Under the pieces are notes generated by a model. The model was given only the letters and a program-made list of their open reading frames with translations. It searched no databases and had not been told where the DNA came from. The position numbers and the translations under genes are program-made. A stretch of 25,126 nucleotides of DNA from CAWVWD01 sp965662365 (lineage in GTDB: Bacteria; Bacteroidota; Bacteroidia; Chitinophagales; Saprospiraceae): contig CBFIHR010000065.1 in the NCBI GenBank assembly GCA_965662365.1, positions 1 to 25,126 of the forward strand, written 5' to 3'. Below are positions 8,143-16,338 of this stretch, in pieces (the first letter of the stretch is position 1; the number at the start of each line of letters is the position of its first letter).

Positions 8143-8438
8143 AAGGTATCATAATTCATATTTCTGATTAATGATACCTAATACTTTGCTGAAAAAAGGG
8201 GAAAATCGTAGGTAAAATCTGCAAAAAGCTAATTTTTAGAATTATTAAAATGTTAATAAAATAATGATTTTTTTATTAAATTGATATTGATAAAACTTTT
8301 TGGTATTAACATTTAAAGATTTAAGGCTAAATTTTATATCAAAATATATTTTTTACGTTGAAATTTTAATTTAGTGTATGAATTTCAACATTTCTATCCT
8401 AATATTGCAAATAGAAGCAATTATTAAATAAAATAATC
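8143..8438 (+). promoter_or_regulatory. Promoter region of pyruvate carboxylase
   Basis: This ~300-bp AT-rich region has no gene. A TATG at 8377-8380, a 19-bp spacer and TAATATTG at 8400-8407 fit the Bacteroidota -33/-7 pattern (TTTG, N19, TAnnTTTG) with one mismatch in each box, giving a leader of roughly 25 nt. A 9-bp inverted repeat GTTGAAATT (8357-8365) / AATTTCAAC (8381-8389) spans the -33 box and is a candidate regulator site. Confidence 0.4.
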
Positions 8439-11400
8439 ATGGAGATACAACACAATCGTTATAAAAAATTATTAGTCGCTAATCGTAGTGAAATTGCTAT
8501 TCGAGTGCTGCGAGCCGCATCAGAATTGAATCTACGAACTGTTGCGATTTACACGTACGAAGATAGATATTCGTTGCATCGCTACAAAGCGGACGAGGCT
8601 TACCAGATAGGGGAGGAGGATGACCCGTTAAAACCATATTTAGACGTTGAGGAGATTTTGCGTATTGCTAAAAAGTATAATGTTGATGCGATTCATCCAG
8701 GCTACGGTTTCCTTTCGGAAAATGTCAATTTTGCTCGTCGATGCCGTGAGGAAGGCATTATCTTCATTGGTCCTTCGCCCGAGGTAATGGAAAAACTGGG
8801 CGATAAAGTCGCTGCAAAAACTATTGCTCGGGAAGTCGGTGTACCGATGATTGAAGATAGTAAACAGCCGTTGGATAGTGTTGAAATTGCATTGGCAGAA
8901 GCCAAAAATATTGGTTTCCCGATTATGGTCAAAGCTGCTTCGGGTGGTGGCGGACGAGGGATGCGAGTCGTCCGGAACGAAGAAGAATTGGTACAAGCGT
9001 ATCACGAAGCACGAGGCGAAGCCAAAACTGCTTTTGGTGACGATACGGTTTTCTTGGAGCGTTTTGTAGAAAATCCGAAGCATATCGAAATCCAACTATT
9101 GGGTGATAAATATGGTAATTTAGTGCATTTATATGAGCGAGATTGTTCGGTACAACGTCGTTTTCAAAAGGTCGTTGAAGTTGCACCTGCGATTAATTTA
9201 AAGACAATTACTAAAGAAAAACTGTATGATTATGCTCTAAAGTTAGGTAAGCATGTGAATTATACACATGCTGGAACGGTCGAGTTTTTGGTCGATGCCG
9301 ATGAAAATATCTTCTTTATTGAAGTCAATCCTCGAATTCAGGTCGAACATACGATTACAGAAGAGGTGACTGGAATTGACTTGGTGCGTTCTCAAATTTT
9401 GATTTCGATGGGTTACGAATTGGCTCACGAAACAATTTATATTCGTAAACAAGATGATGTTCAAATTAATGGTGTTGCGATACAATGTCGGGTGACAACC
9501 GAAGTGCCGGCAGACGATTTTAAACCAGATTACGGTCGAATTATCGCTTATCGTAGTGCGAGCGGATTCGGGATTCGTTTAGATGCTGGTTCTGCTTATG
9601 CGGATGCAAAGATCTCACCTTATTTCGACTCTTTATTAGTAAAAGTTACGGCAAAAGGAAGAACACTTGAAGGAGCAAGTCAGCGTTTGCATCGAGCATT
9701 GAGAGAGTTTCGGGTGCGTGGCGTTCAGACGAATATTGGATTTTTAGAAAATCTTTTGCAACACCCGACTTTCTATAAGGGTGAGGCTACCGTTGGTTTT
9801 ATTAAAGATAATCCGGAGTTAATGAACGTGCCTCGCATTCAAGATAGAGGAACGAAAACGCTGCGATATTTGGCAGAAGTTATTGTTAATGGTAATAAGG
9901 ACGTGAAATTTGTTGATAAAGATAGAACGTTCAGAACGCCGGAAAGACCATCAAGACGTGGTAAATCTTACTCCAAAGGAACGAAAGATTTACTGACAGA
10001 ATTAGGTGCAGATGGCTTCGCAAAATGGTTGAAAAACGAGAAAAAAATTCAATATACTGACACGACAATGCGTGATGCTCATCAGTCGCTTTTGGCAACT
10101 CGTATGCGAACAAAGGACATGATAGAAGTAGCGGAAAGTTACGCCAAAAATCATCCGAATATCTTCTCGATGGAAGTTTGGGGTGGAGCGACTTTTGATG
10201 TTGCTATGCGATTTTTGAAAGAAGACCCGTGGCAGCGTTTGGCGTTATTGAGAGAAAAAATGCCGAATGTTTTGTTACAAATGTTATTGCGTGGCTCGAA
10301 TGCAGTCGGTTATGCAGCTTATCCAGATAATCTGGTGGTGAAATTTATCGAAAAAGCAGCTGAAACAGGCATTGATGTTTTCCGTATTTTTGACTCGCTG
10401 AACTGGGTCGAAGCGATGAAAGTCAGCATCAAAACCGTGCGTGAAAATACCAACTCATTGGCGGAAGCCTGCTTGTGCTACACGGGCGATATTACGGACA
10501 AAAGTCGTACAAAATACACTTTACAATACTACATTGACTTAGCAAAACGCTTGGAAGATGCCGGCGCACATATCATCGGTATCAAAGATATGGCTGGTTT
10601 ATTAAAACCTCAAGCCGCTGAAATTTTGATTCCTGCATTGCGGGAAGCCGTGGATTTACCGTTGCATTTACACACGCATGATACGTCGTCAATTCAGATT
10701 GCAACCTACATGAAAGCGATTGAAGCTGGAGTTGATGTGATTGATTTGGCGATTGCCTCGATGTCAGGTTTGACGGCACAACCGAACTTCAATTCTTGTG
10801 TGGCGATGATGAAAGGTCACGAACGAGAAAATCCAATGGATTTGCAAAGTTTAAATGAATTTTCCAATTATTGGGAAGCTGTTCGTCAATATTATTATCC
10901 ATTTGAAACAGAACTAAGAAGCGGTTCAGCAGATGTTTATTTGCATGAAATCCCTGGTGGGCAATACTCGAATTTGCGACCGCAAGCAAGAGGTTTGGGC
11001 TTAGAAGATCAGTTTGAAACCATTAAGCAAAATTATCGAATCGTTAATGATATGTTCGGTGATTTGGTAAAAGTTACGCCTTCTTCAAAAGTTGTTGGCG
11101 ATATGGCGATGTTTATGACGGCTAACGGTTTGACTAAAGAAGATGTGATGCAACGTGGCGAAAATTTGGCATTTCCTGATAGCGTGAAAGCCTTGTTCCG
11201 TGGGGATTTGGGACAACCTGAAGGTGGATTTCCAAAGGAGTTGCAAAAAATTATTTTAAAAGACGAAAAACCTTATACCGACCGTCCAAACGCACACCTT
11301 GCACCAATTGATTTTGAAAAAGAAATGGTCGAGTTTCGTACAGAATTTGGTCAATATGTAAACGAATTGGATTTGTTATCTTATAAGTTATATCCAAAAG

Positions 11401-11885
11401 TTTTCCGTCAATATTACGAACATCAACAAGAGTTTGGCGATGTTAAAAATATTCCGACGTTGGCATTTTTCTACGGCTTAAAGCCAAATGAGGAAATCAT
11501 GGTAGAAATCGACAATGGTAAAAAAGTGATTGTTCAATACTTGAATATGACTGAACCAAATAATGCTGGTCAACGTGTTGTTTTCTTTAAGTTGAATGGT
11601 CAATCTCGTTCTGTCGTCGTGAAAGATGAAAATGTAAAAGTCACAAAAGCAGTTCATGTGAAAGCGACGAAAGACAACGAAGTTGGTTCGCCTTTACAAG
11701 GGAATTTATCCAAAATCCTCGTCAAAGAAGGCGATGAAGTCAAAGCAAATCAACCGCTTTTCATCATCGAAGCGATGAAAATGGAAAGTACGATTACGTC
11801 GCCGATGGCTGGAACGGTAAAGAAAGTTTATTTGGGAGAACGGACTTTGGTGGAACAGGATGATTTGGTGGTGGAATTGAGTTAG
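8439..11885 (+). CDS. pyc: Pyruvate carboxylase (single-chain)
   Basis: The 1148-residue enzyme carboxylates pyruvate to oxaloacetate with ATP, bicarbonate and biotin, an anaplerotic and gluconeogenic step in the cytoplasm. The N-terminal biotin carboxylase domain (about 1-460) has KLLVANRSEIAIRVLRAA, the glycine-rich ATP-grasp loop ASGGGGRGMRV and FIEVNPRIQVEHTITEE. The carboxyltransferase domain (about 530-800) has DTTMRDAHQSLLATR, the carbamylated lysine K716 in GIKDMAG, and the metal-binding HLHTHDTS. A tetramerisation/allosteric segment follows, and the biotin carrier domain ends the protein with EAMKMES, biotin on K1114. Order and length match the family, with no missing key residue. 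The ATG at 8439 leaves a short N-terminal lead (MEIQHNRYKK) before the first conserved strand. It is a single-gene unit. Confidence 0.98.
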   Translation: MEIQHNRYKKLLVANRSEIAIRVLRAASELNLRTVAIYTYEDRYSLHRYKADEAYQIGEEDDPLKPYLDVEEILRIAKKYNVDAIHPGYGFLSENVNFARRCREEGIIFIGPSPEVMEKLGDKVAAKTIAREVGVPMIEDSKQPLDSVEIALAEAKNIGFPIMVKAASGGGGRGMRVVRNEEELVQAYHEARGEAKTAFGDDTVFLERFVENPKHIEIQLLGDKYGNLVHLYERDCSVQRRFQKVVEVAPAINLKTITKEKLYDYALKLGKHVNYTHAGTVEFLVDADENIFFIEVNPRIQVEHTITEEVTGIDLVRSQILISMGYELAHETIYIRKQDDVQINGVAIQCRVTTEVPADDFKPDYGRIIAYRSASGFGIRLDAGSAYADAKISPYFDSLLVKVTAKGRTLEGASQRLHRALREFRVRGVQTNIGFLENLLQHPTFYKGEATVGFIKDNPELMNVPRIQDRGTKTLRYLAEVIVNGNKDVKFVDKDRTFRTPERPSRRGKSYSKGTKDLLTELGADGFAKWLKNEKKIQYTDTTMRDAHQSLLATRMRTKDMIEVAESYAKNHPNIFSMEVWGGATFDVAMRFLKEDPWQRLALLREKMPNVLLQMLLRGSNAVGYAAYPDNLVVKFIEKAAETGIDVFRIFDSLNWVEAMKVSIKTVRENTNSLAEACLCYTGDITDKSRTKYTLQYYIDLAKRLEDAGAHIIGIKDMAGLLKPQAAEILIPALREAVDLPLHLHTHDTSSIQIATYMKAIEAGVDVIDLAIASMSGLTAQPNFNSCVAMMKGHERENPMDLQSLNEFSNYWEAVRQYYYPFETELRSGSADVYLHEIPGGQYSNLRPQARGLGLEDQFETIKQNYRIVNDMFGDLVKVTPSSKVVGDMAMFMTANGLTKEDVMQRGENLAFPDSVKALFRGDLGQPEGGFPKELQKIILKDEKPYTDRPNAHLAPIDFEKEMVEFRTEFGQYVNELDLLSYKLYPKVFRQYYEHQQEFGDVKNIPTLAFFYGLKPNEEIMVEIDNGKKVIVQYLNMTEPNNAGQRVVFFKLNGQSRSVVVKDENVKVTKAVHVKATKDNEVGSPLQGNLSKILVKEGDEVKANQPLFIIEAMKMESTITSPMAGTVKKVYLGERTLVEQDDLVVELS

Positions 11886-11938
11886 ACACGGATCTGCATA
11901 GATGCAATTTATTTCGATTTTCTATTAAAACGAATTTC

Positions 11939-11977
11939 ATAAAGCAGATTGACTTTTATTTTGTCAATCTGCTTTAT
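11939..11977. terminator. Bidirectional hairpin terminator after pyc
   Basis: A perfect 15-bp stem (11939-11953 with 11963-11977) with a T-rich 9-nt loop is followed by TTATTATTA. It lies 54 bp after the pyc stop; the next gene converges from the right. Confidence 0.78.
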
Positions 11978-12099
11978 TTATTATTAATTCCTAAATTAAC
12001 TTTTGAATCTAAAGTGAAATTCAAGCTTATATTTGAAAATTGATACCATTCGCTATCTTTCGTGATTTTCTAGGGTATTTGATTTTTTAATTAAAACAA

Positions 12100-12372
12100 T
12101 TAATCTTTGCCTTGTAAAACCGCCTTGACCTTAAACCATAAAATTAATCCTGCTAAACTCAACGTCACGATGTTTGCTAAAATCAGCGGAACATCATTAC
12201 GCAGGAATCCATAAATTAGCCAAAGCAGAACCCCAACGACAAACATAATATACATCGGTAGCGAAATACTTTTAGTATCTTTTGTTTTGAGTATTTTAAT
12301 CGCTTGTGGTAAAAAGCTAACCGATGTTAAAATGGCTGCAATATTTCCAATAATAAAAGTAGTTATATCCAT
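12100..12372 (-). CDS. SemiSWEET family sugar transporter
   Basis: At 90 residues this is the size of bacterial SemiSWEETs, which are three-helix half-transporters that dimerise to carry mono- or disaccharides across the inner membrane. Helix 1 holds the PQ motif (FLPQAIKI, P22-Q23). It is followed by the polar loop KTKDTKSISLPMY, helix 2 (MFVVGVLLWLIYGFL) and helix 3 (ANIVTLSLAGLILWFKV). The loop sequence between helices 1 and 2 is close to the family consensus. It is a single gene, with a heptad repeat 10-37 bp upstream of the start. The substrate cannot be read from the sequence. Confidence 0.93.
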   Translation of the reverse strand: MDITTFIIGNIAAILTSVSFLPQAIKILKTKDTKSISLPMYIMFVVGVLLWLIYGFLRNDVPLILANIVTLSLAGLILWFKVKAVLQGKD

Positions 12373-12381
12373 ATTGAATAA

Positions 12382-12409
12382 TTGATGGTTCGTAATTCGT
12401 AATCAGTTG
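12382..12409. repeat. Heptanucleotide repeat upstream of the SemiSWEET gene
   Basis: Four 7-bp units occupy 12382-12409. On the minus strand, reading toward the gene, two central units are CGAATTA and CGAACCA, flanked by CTGATTA and TCAATTA. The block ends 10 bp before the SemiSWEET ATG. The units follow the same C-N-A-A-T/C-Y-A pattern as the repeats before porP/sprF and pssA. Confidence 0.65.
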
Positions 12410-12698
12410 TTTATGTCGAAAAAAAGTATTGTTATTATTAATAATTCATCGCTACAAATCAAGGTAGTTTGGGGTAAAGATAAGCTACTTTTTTTAAAGG
12501 TGAATTACTATTATAATTTTTGAGATTTTGGTTTTTCTAAGTCCCTTTTTCTGAAAAGGTTCAGATAGATTTCAACTTCAAAATAAAAAAGTCAAGGAGA
12601 GGAAGTAAAAGGTCTTCTATGAAAAAGTTTTTTGGTTTTGTATAAATTAATCTTTAATTTGAACTTCATTATAATTAATTATAAAATCAAACTTTTTT
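12410..12698 (+). promoter_or_regulatory. Intergenic region with a putative promoter for the 12699 gene
   Basis: A TTTG (12631-12634), a spacer of exactly 19 bp and TTAATTTG (12654-12661) match the Bacteroidota promoter pattern with one mismatch in the -7 box; the leader would be about 30-35 nt. An AT-only palindrome lies at 12669-12684. Otherwise I see only a 36-codon open frame at 12413-12523 that I do not trust. Confidence 0.42.
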
Positions 12699-14489
12699 AT
12701 GAAACGACTTCTACTTATTTACTTTTTATTTAGCACGTTCGCAGCGTCCGCACAATTGACGAATGAAAACTTCGATAGCTACAATACAGGTGCATTTGAT
12801 GCACAATGGAATGCCGCCAACTGGGTCGGCTGGTTTGGAGGTACATCCAATGTAGATATTGATAATACGTTTTCACATTCTGCCCCAAACTCGATGTTAG
12901 TCAATAGTACGACAGATGATATTGTTGCTTTATTAGGGACGTTAAATACGGGCACTTATGAGATTACTTTTTACCAATATATTCCGACCGGGTTTGGTAG
13001 TTACTACAATATTCAGCACAATTATACGAATACGGCTGGAGATTGGGCGGCAGAGGTTTATTTTGGTGACAACTCCACTGCACGAATTGTAACAGATGGT
13101 ATAAATACGAATTTCACACCGATTTATAATCAATGGGTGGAAAACAAAATGGAGTTTAATTTTCAAACGGATGTTGCTAAATTTTATTACAACGGAACAT
13201 TGGCACATACTTGGACAATTTCTACAAATGCCGCAGGCGGGCCAGGATTGAATCAAGTCAACGCTATTAACTTTTATGGAGCTTGTGATGGTGTTAATTG
13301 TCAAACAACAGGATATTTTGATGATATTACGGTGGTACAAACGGCAGTACCAGCACAGTATGACGCAAGTATTTTGACAAAACAAGAACCAATGCCTTAT
13401 ACACAAGTGCCTGATAGCTTGATGACAGAAATGACTTTTTCGGCAGAAGTCATCAATACTGGAACGATGTCAGTGAGTAATGTTCAGGTTGAGTTTAAAG
13501 TTTTTGATGGTACGAATACGATGGTACATTCAGAATCTTCAAATGTTTTACCATTTTTAGGGTCAAATGCAACAGATATAGTGTATGGAGCGAGTACTTA
13601 TCTTCCAGCTAATCAGACAGATTTATACACAATTGTTTATGACATAAGCATCACGGAAACAGATGATAATCCACAAAATAATACTGACACATTGTTATTT
13701 AATCTTATGGTGACAGATAGTACATACGCCAAAGATGATGGTAATTATACGGATGGTATCGGTGCAGCTGGTGCGATGGCTATTTTGGGACAAAATTTTG
13801 AATTTATTACCGATGTTCATGCTCATTCGGTGACGACTTCTTACGCTGGTGGCTTGGCAGGAGATCAGATTCGACTACATATTTATGAAGCTGACGGTAG
13901 TTCTAAAAAGCCAATTAATAATATATATACGTCTGCACCATACACCTTGACGACCTCGGGAGGTGGCATTGGTAATGAAAATTATATTACATTTTATTTA
14001 GATTCTTTGGTCACTTTAGATTCTGGATTGTACACTTTTGCTATAGAGCAAATGGCTGTGAATAATCTTTTACTTTCTACGTCAGCCAGTATTTACAAAA
14101 CAGAAACGACTGTTGGGACAACGGATAACGGAGCGACTTGGACATTTTTAGAAAACTTTGGTTTTGAGGTTGCTTTAAATATTCGCCCTGTGGTTTCGCT
14201 TGTGCCAGATGTGCCGAATAGTACAACCTTTATTGAATCTGTAGAATTAGTCGAAGTTAGACCAAATCCGAATAATGGTTTATTTATGCTCAATGTTGAA
14301 TTAAGCGAAAATCTACCGATTCAAATTGACGTGTTTAATACCAGCGGTCAGTTGATAAAAGCCGTTGCTAAAGGAGATTTTACGAATATTCAGCAGCAAA
14401 TTGATTTAACGGATAAAGCAACAGGTGTTTATCTTGTTCGTTTGCAAGTTGGAAATGAAGTAATGACCAAACAGGTGGTGAAGCAATAG
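12699..14489 (+). CDS. Secreted multidomain protein with T9SS type A C-terminal sorting domain
   Basis: The 596-residue product has a signal peptide (1-18, AASA before QLTNENFDSY). A first domain of about 190 residues (ENFDSYNTGAFD ... INFYGACDG ... GYFDDITVVQ) has the look of a concanavalin/LamG-like jelly roll, often carbohydrate binding. A second beta-sandwich (about 210-330) resembles CARDB-type adhesion modules (FSAEVINTGTMSVSNVQVEF; DNPQNNTDTL). A third beta-rich region runs to about 500. The last 82 residues are a type A T9SS sorting domain: VEVRPNPNNGLFMLNVE, IQIDVFNTSGQLI, ATGVYLVRLQVGN, ending VMTKQVVKQ. Type A proteins are released or anchored to A-LPS-like surface sugar. No catalytic motif is visible. 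It is transcribed alone, from the TTTG-N19-TTAATTTG promoter. Confidence 0.88.
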   Translation: MKRLLLIYFLFSTFAASAQLTNENFDSYNTGAFDAQWNAANWVGWFGGTSNVDIDNTFSHSAPNSMLVNSTTDDIVALLGTLNTGTYEITFYQYIPTGFGSYYNIQHNYTNTAGDWAAEVYFGDNSTARIVTDGINTNFTPIYNQWVENKMEFNFQTDVAKFYYNGTLAHTWTISTNAAGGPGLNQVNAINFYGACDGVNCQTTGYFDDITVVQTAVPAQYDASILTKQEPMPYTQVPDSLMTEMTFSAEVINTGTMSVSNVQVEFKVFDGTNTMVHSESSNVLPFLGSNATDIVYGASTYLPANQTDLYTIVYDISITETDDNPQNNTDTLLFNLMVTDSTYAKDDGNYTDGIGAAGAMAILGQNFEFITDVHAHSVTTSYAGGLAGDQIRLHIYEADGSSKKPINNIYTSAPYTLTTSGGGIGNENYITFYLDSLVTLDSGLYTFAIEQMAVNNLLLSTSASIYKTETTVGTTDNGATWTFLENFGFEVALNIRPVVSLVPDVPNSTTFIESVELVEVRPNPNNGLFMLNVELSENLPIQIDVFNTSGQLIKAVAKGDFTNIQQQIDLTDKATGVYLVRLQVGNEVMTKQVVKQ

Positions 14490-14498
14490 TTGATTTGG

Positions 14499-14547
14499 AC
14501 TCATTCTCCAGTCCTTTCCATTTTTAAGAGAAGGAAGGAGAATGAGT
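14499..14547. terminator. Hairpin terminator between the 12699 gene and the DUF84 gene
   Basis: An 11-bp perfect outer stem ACTCATTCTCC / GGAGAATGAGT (14499-14509 with 14537-14547) is extended by a further 5 bp (14512-14516 with 14531-14535) across a small bulge. It is placed between two convergent stops. Confidence 0.65.
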
Positions 14548-14559
14548 TCAAACAAAAAA

Positions 14560-15087
14560 CTAAAACAATTCCTTTTTATAAAACGGAATCAAAGCCAAAA
14601 TCACAGCAGGCACATAAAAGCGTAAACGATTCATGACGCCATCAGTTAGTAGTCCGGCAGATCCCATTTTTTCCTTTGAGTTATCTAATTTAAAAACAAT
14701 ATCGTCAGCGTGACCGAGTTCGTAGCCTTGATTGATAAGGGTAATAACGGCTTGTGGTAAGAAAAAACCAGCCGTTCGAGCCTTTCCGATTTTGTCTTTC
14801 GACAAAACAACGACCCATGCCATCACTTCCATATCGGTTTCATTATGTCGAATATTTCCACCTTCTACACCAACCCAAAAATCTGCATTCGGGACTTTAG
14901 CTTGTGCATTTTTAGCTCGATTCATTGCTCCTTGAAAGGTTTCGTCATCGCCCATCGGTTGATCACTTACATCAGAAGGTACACTGACGCCCTCAGTATC
15001 TAATATCCAATCTGGAAACATTTCCTTAAAACCATTTTGAACCGCTTGTACCTTTACAGGATTTTTCGATGCTACAATTATTTTCAC
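14560..15087 (-). CDS. DUF84 family non-canonical purine NTPase (inosine/xanthosine triphosphatase type)
   Basis: The protein has the DUF84/YjjX layout: an N-terminal phosphate-binding strand-loop KIIVASKNPVKVQAVQNGF, SVPSDVSDQPMGDDETFQGAMNRA, WVGVEGGN, and C-terminal GSAGLLTDGVMNR. This family hydrolyses ITP/XTP (deaminated purine nucleotides), protecting the nucleotide pool. I place the start at the GTG at 15087, giving about 175 residues beginning directly before KIIVASKNP, as the family does. An in-frame ATG at 15138 would add 17 residues, but these are encoded mainly by a heptad repeat (15104-15124) and have no family counterpart. The gene is convergent with the 12699 gene and divergent from the DUF4240 gene. 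Confidence 0.9.
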   Translation of the reverse strand: MKIIVASKNPVKVQAVQNGFKEMFPDWILDTEGVSVPSDVSDQPMGDDETFQGAMNRAKNAQAKVPNADFWVGVEGGNIRHNETDMEVMAWVVVLSKDKIGKARTAGFFLPQAVITLINQGYELGHADDIVFKLDNSKEKMGSAGLLTDGVMNRLRFYVPAVILALIPFYKKELF

Positions 15088-15103
15088 GTTATTGAGTTTC
15101 GGA

Positions 15104-15124
15104 TTACGAGGTGTGAGTTGCGAG
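15104..15124. repeat. Heptanucleotide repeat upstream of the DUF84 gene
   Basis: On the minus strand toward the gene, three units read CTCGCAA, CTCACAC, CTCGTAA. They end 17 bp before the GTG start at 15087. The block is an inverted partner (19 of 23 positions) of the copy at 15189-15216. Confidence 0.65.
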
Positions 15125-15188
15125 TTTGACCGTTTCAAAACAGAAAATAATCCAAAAAATAGTTAAAATCTGCTATTAATTTATCAAA

Positions 15189-15216
15189 CTTGTAACTCCC
15201 AGCTCGTAACTCGTAA
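15189..15216. repeat. Heptanucleotide repeat between the DUF84 and DUF4240 genes
   Basis: Four 7-bp units on the plus strand: CTTGTAA, CTCCCAG, CTCGTAA, CTCGTAA. The last two are identical. It lies 86 bp upstream of the DUF4240 start and faces the 15104 block in opposite orientation, so each is in the same sense relative to the gene it precedes. Confidence 0.7.
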
Positions 15217-15301
15217 TTTTTTTCGCAAAGCTATTGGAATTCTACTGAAAATGTATTTATATTGATACCTTATTATTCACAAAAAACAAGTATTTTCCAA
15301 G

Positions 15302-15910
15302 ATGGCATTTCCAAAAAAAGTATATCAACGTATGAATGAGCAAATCTTGTGGATGTTGGTCAAACATTCACAGGAAATGAATAATAATGCGTTTCAGCAA
15401 AGTCAATTATTGATTGATTTATTGTCTGAATGGTCGATTACGAATATTTATAAGTTTGAAAAACTCTATTGGAAACTCATGCGTCGTTCGTATGATGCTG
15501 ATCTTTGGGCAGCGGCTTATGTAATTAATGACGGTTGTTCGCAGGAGGATTTTTTAAACTTTAGAAGTTGGCTGCTACTGCAAGGACAGGCAATTTTTCG
15601 AACAACAGTACAAGACCCAGAGTACCTTGCCGAATGGCTGAACTTACCAATGCAAAATCCGATAGAATATCCGAGTTTTCATCATAAAATAGCGGAATTG
15701 ATTGCTTATAAAACAGATCAACCTGTTTCTTCTCGCTTTTCTGAAAAAGACTTCGAGTTACATGGCGACTTTTGGGAAAATGATTTGGACATTGTAGATA
15801 AAGTGCCGCTTCTTTGCCAAATTATGGGCTGGGGAAATCAAGTACCGAAAGGAGAGTGGAAAACGGATGATTTACCACAATATAATTCTGCGGCTTCAAG
15901 GCCTTTTTAA
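15302..15910 (+). CDS. DUF4240 domain protein of unknown function
   Basis: The 202-residue cytoplasmic protein has the DUF4240 pattern: MNEQILWMLVKHSQE, an 'FEKLYWKLMRRSYDADLWAAAYVINDGCS' type segment (about 52-80), then DFLNFRSWLLLQGQAIFRTTVQDPEYLAEWL (about 84-114). The hallmarks are LWAAAY, the GCS turn with acidic residues, and FRSWL..QG. The domain is helical, widespread, and often encoded near WGR-type proteins, but its function is unknown and no catalytic residues can be named. The start at 15302 is the first ATG; the second ATG (MNEQIL) at 15332 would also fit the domain edge. Confidence 0.82.
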   Translation: MAFPKKVYQRMNEQILWMLVKHSQEMNNNAFQQSQLLIDLLSEWSITNIYKFEKLYWKLMRRSYDADLWAAAYVINDGCSQEDFLNFRSWLLLQGQAIFRTTVQDPEYLAEWLNLPMQNPIEYPSFHHKIAELIAYKTDQPVSSRFSEKDFELHGDFWENDLDIVDKVPLLCQIMGWGNQVPKGEWKTDDLPQYNSAASRPF

Positions 15911-16268
15911 GTTTAGCATTTTAGCTGACTTAGCTAAAAATTATCGATAGACTTGTTGCGTAGATTTATCAATTTATTTCGGTAAAATTGTAAGGTTTTG
16001 AAAATCTTACCGGTTTCTAATCAAAGCGTCATATTGTTTTTATTGTCGAAATAAAGATTCCAACCTATTTAATTATTTAACTAATTAAAATCAGTATTTT
16101 TCTGATTATATGAAAAGTTTCAGCTAAAATTTGTTGAAGTTATTTGGCTAACAAGGCGGCTAATAAAATGAAGTGTCGAATGTTTTTTAAACATTCGACA
16201 TTTTTATTAAAAAAGAAATGACCATTTGCTTTTAAGATTCTCTAAAGATTTTTGAAAGACAAGACAAA
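15911..16268 (+). terminator. Intergenic region with a strong rho-independent terminator at 16174-16205
   Basis: A perfect 12-bp stem TGTCGAATGTTT / AAACATTCGACA (16174-16185 with 16189-16200) with a 3-nt loop is followed at once by a run of five T (16201-16205). This is the best single-direction terminator in the window, but it stands 263 bp after the DUF4240 stop. A shorter 8-bp hairpin (15919-15926 with 15932-15939) lies right after the stop. No protein gene is seen between; a long 3' UTR or a small RNA is possible. Confidence 0.65.
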
Positions 16269-16296
16269 CTAATTACCAATCACTAATTACTAATCA
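16269..16296. repeat. Heptanucleotide repeat in the pssA promoter region
   Basis: Four 7-bp units in the gene sense: CTAATTA, CCAATCA, CTAATTA, CTAATCA. They end 10 bp before the -7 box at 16307, so the block occupies the place of the -33 element. Confidence 0.72.
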
Positions 16297-16306
16297 TTAA
16301 AAATCC

Positions 16307-16314
16307 TATCTTTG
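16307..16314 (+). promoter_or_regulatory. Putative pssA promoter -7 box
   Basis: TATCTTTG is a perfect TAnnTTTG match followed by CGGC, a common continuation in Bacteroidota promoters. The start codon is 25 bp further. No TTTG is found at the -33 position, which lies inside the heptad repeat. Confidence 0.6.
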
Positions 16315-16338
16315 CGGCACAAATCAAAAACGTAGCAA

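Noticed and set aside
8640..9095. 151-codon open frame on the minus strand
   Set aside because: Antisense shadow of the biotin carboxylase domain of pyc.
12413..12523. 36-residue open frame, with an imperfect hairpin and a T run near 12462-12497
   Set aside because: AT-rich composition explains the open frame; the hairpin is bulged and its T run lies inside the frame. Without conservation data it is not supportable.
12942..13406. 154-codon open frame on the minus strand
   Set aside because: Shadow of the T9SS type A secreted protein; low-quality, cysteine-rich translation.
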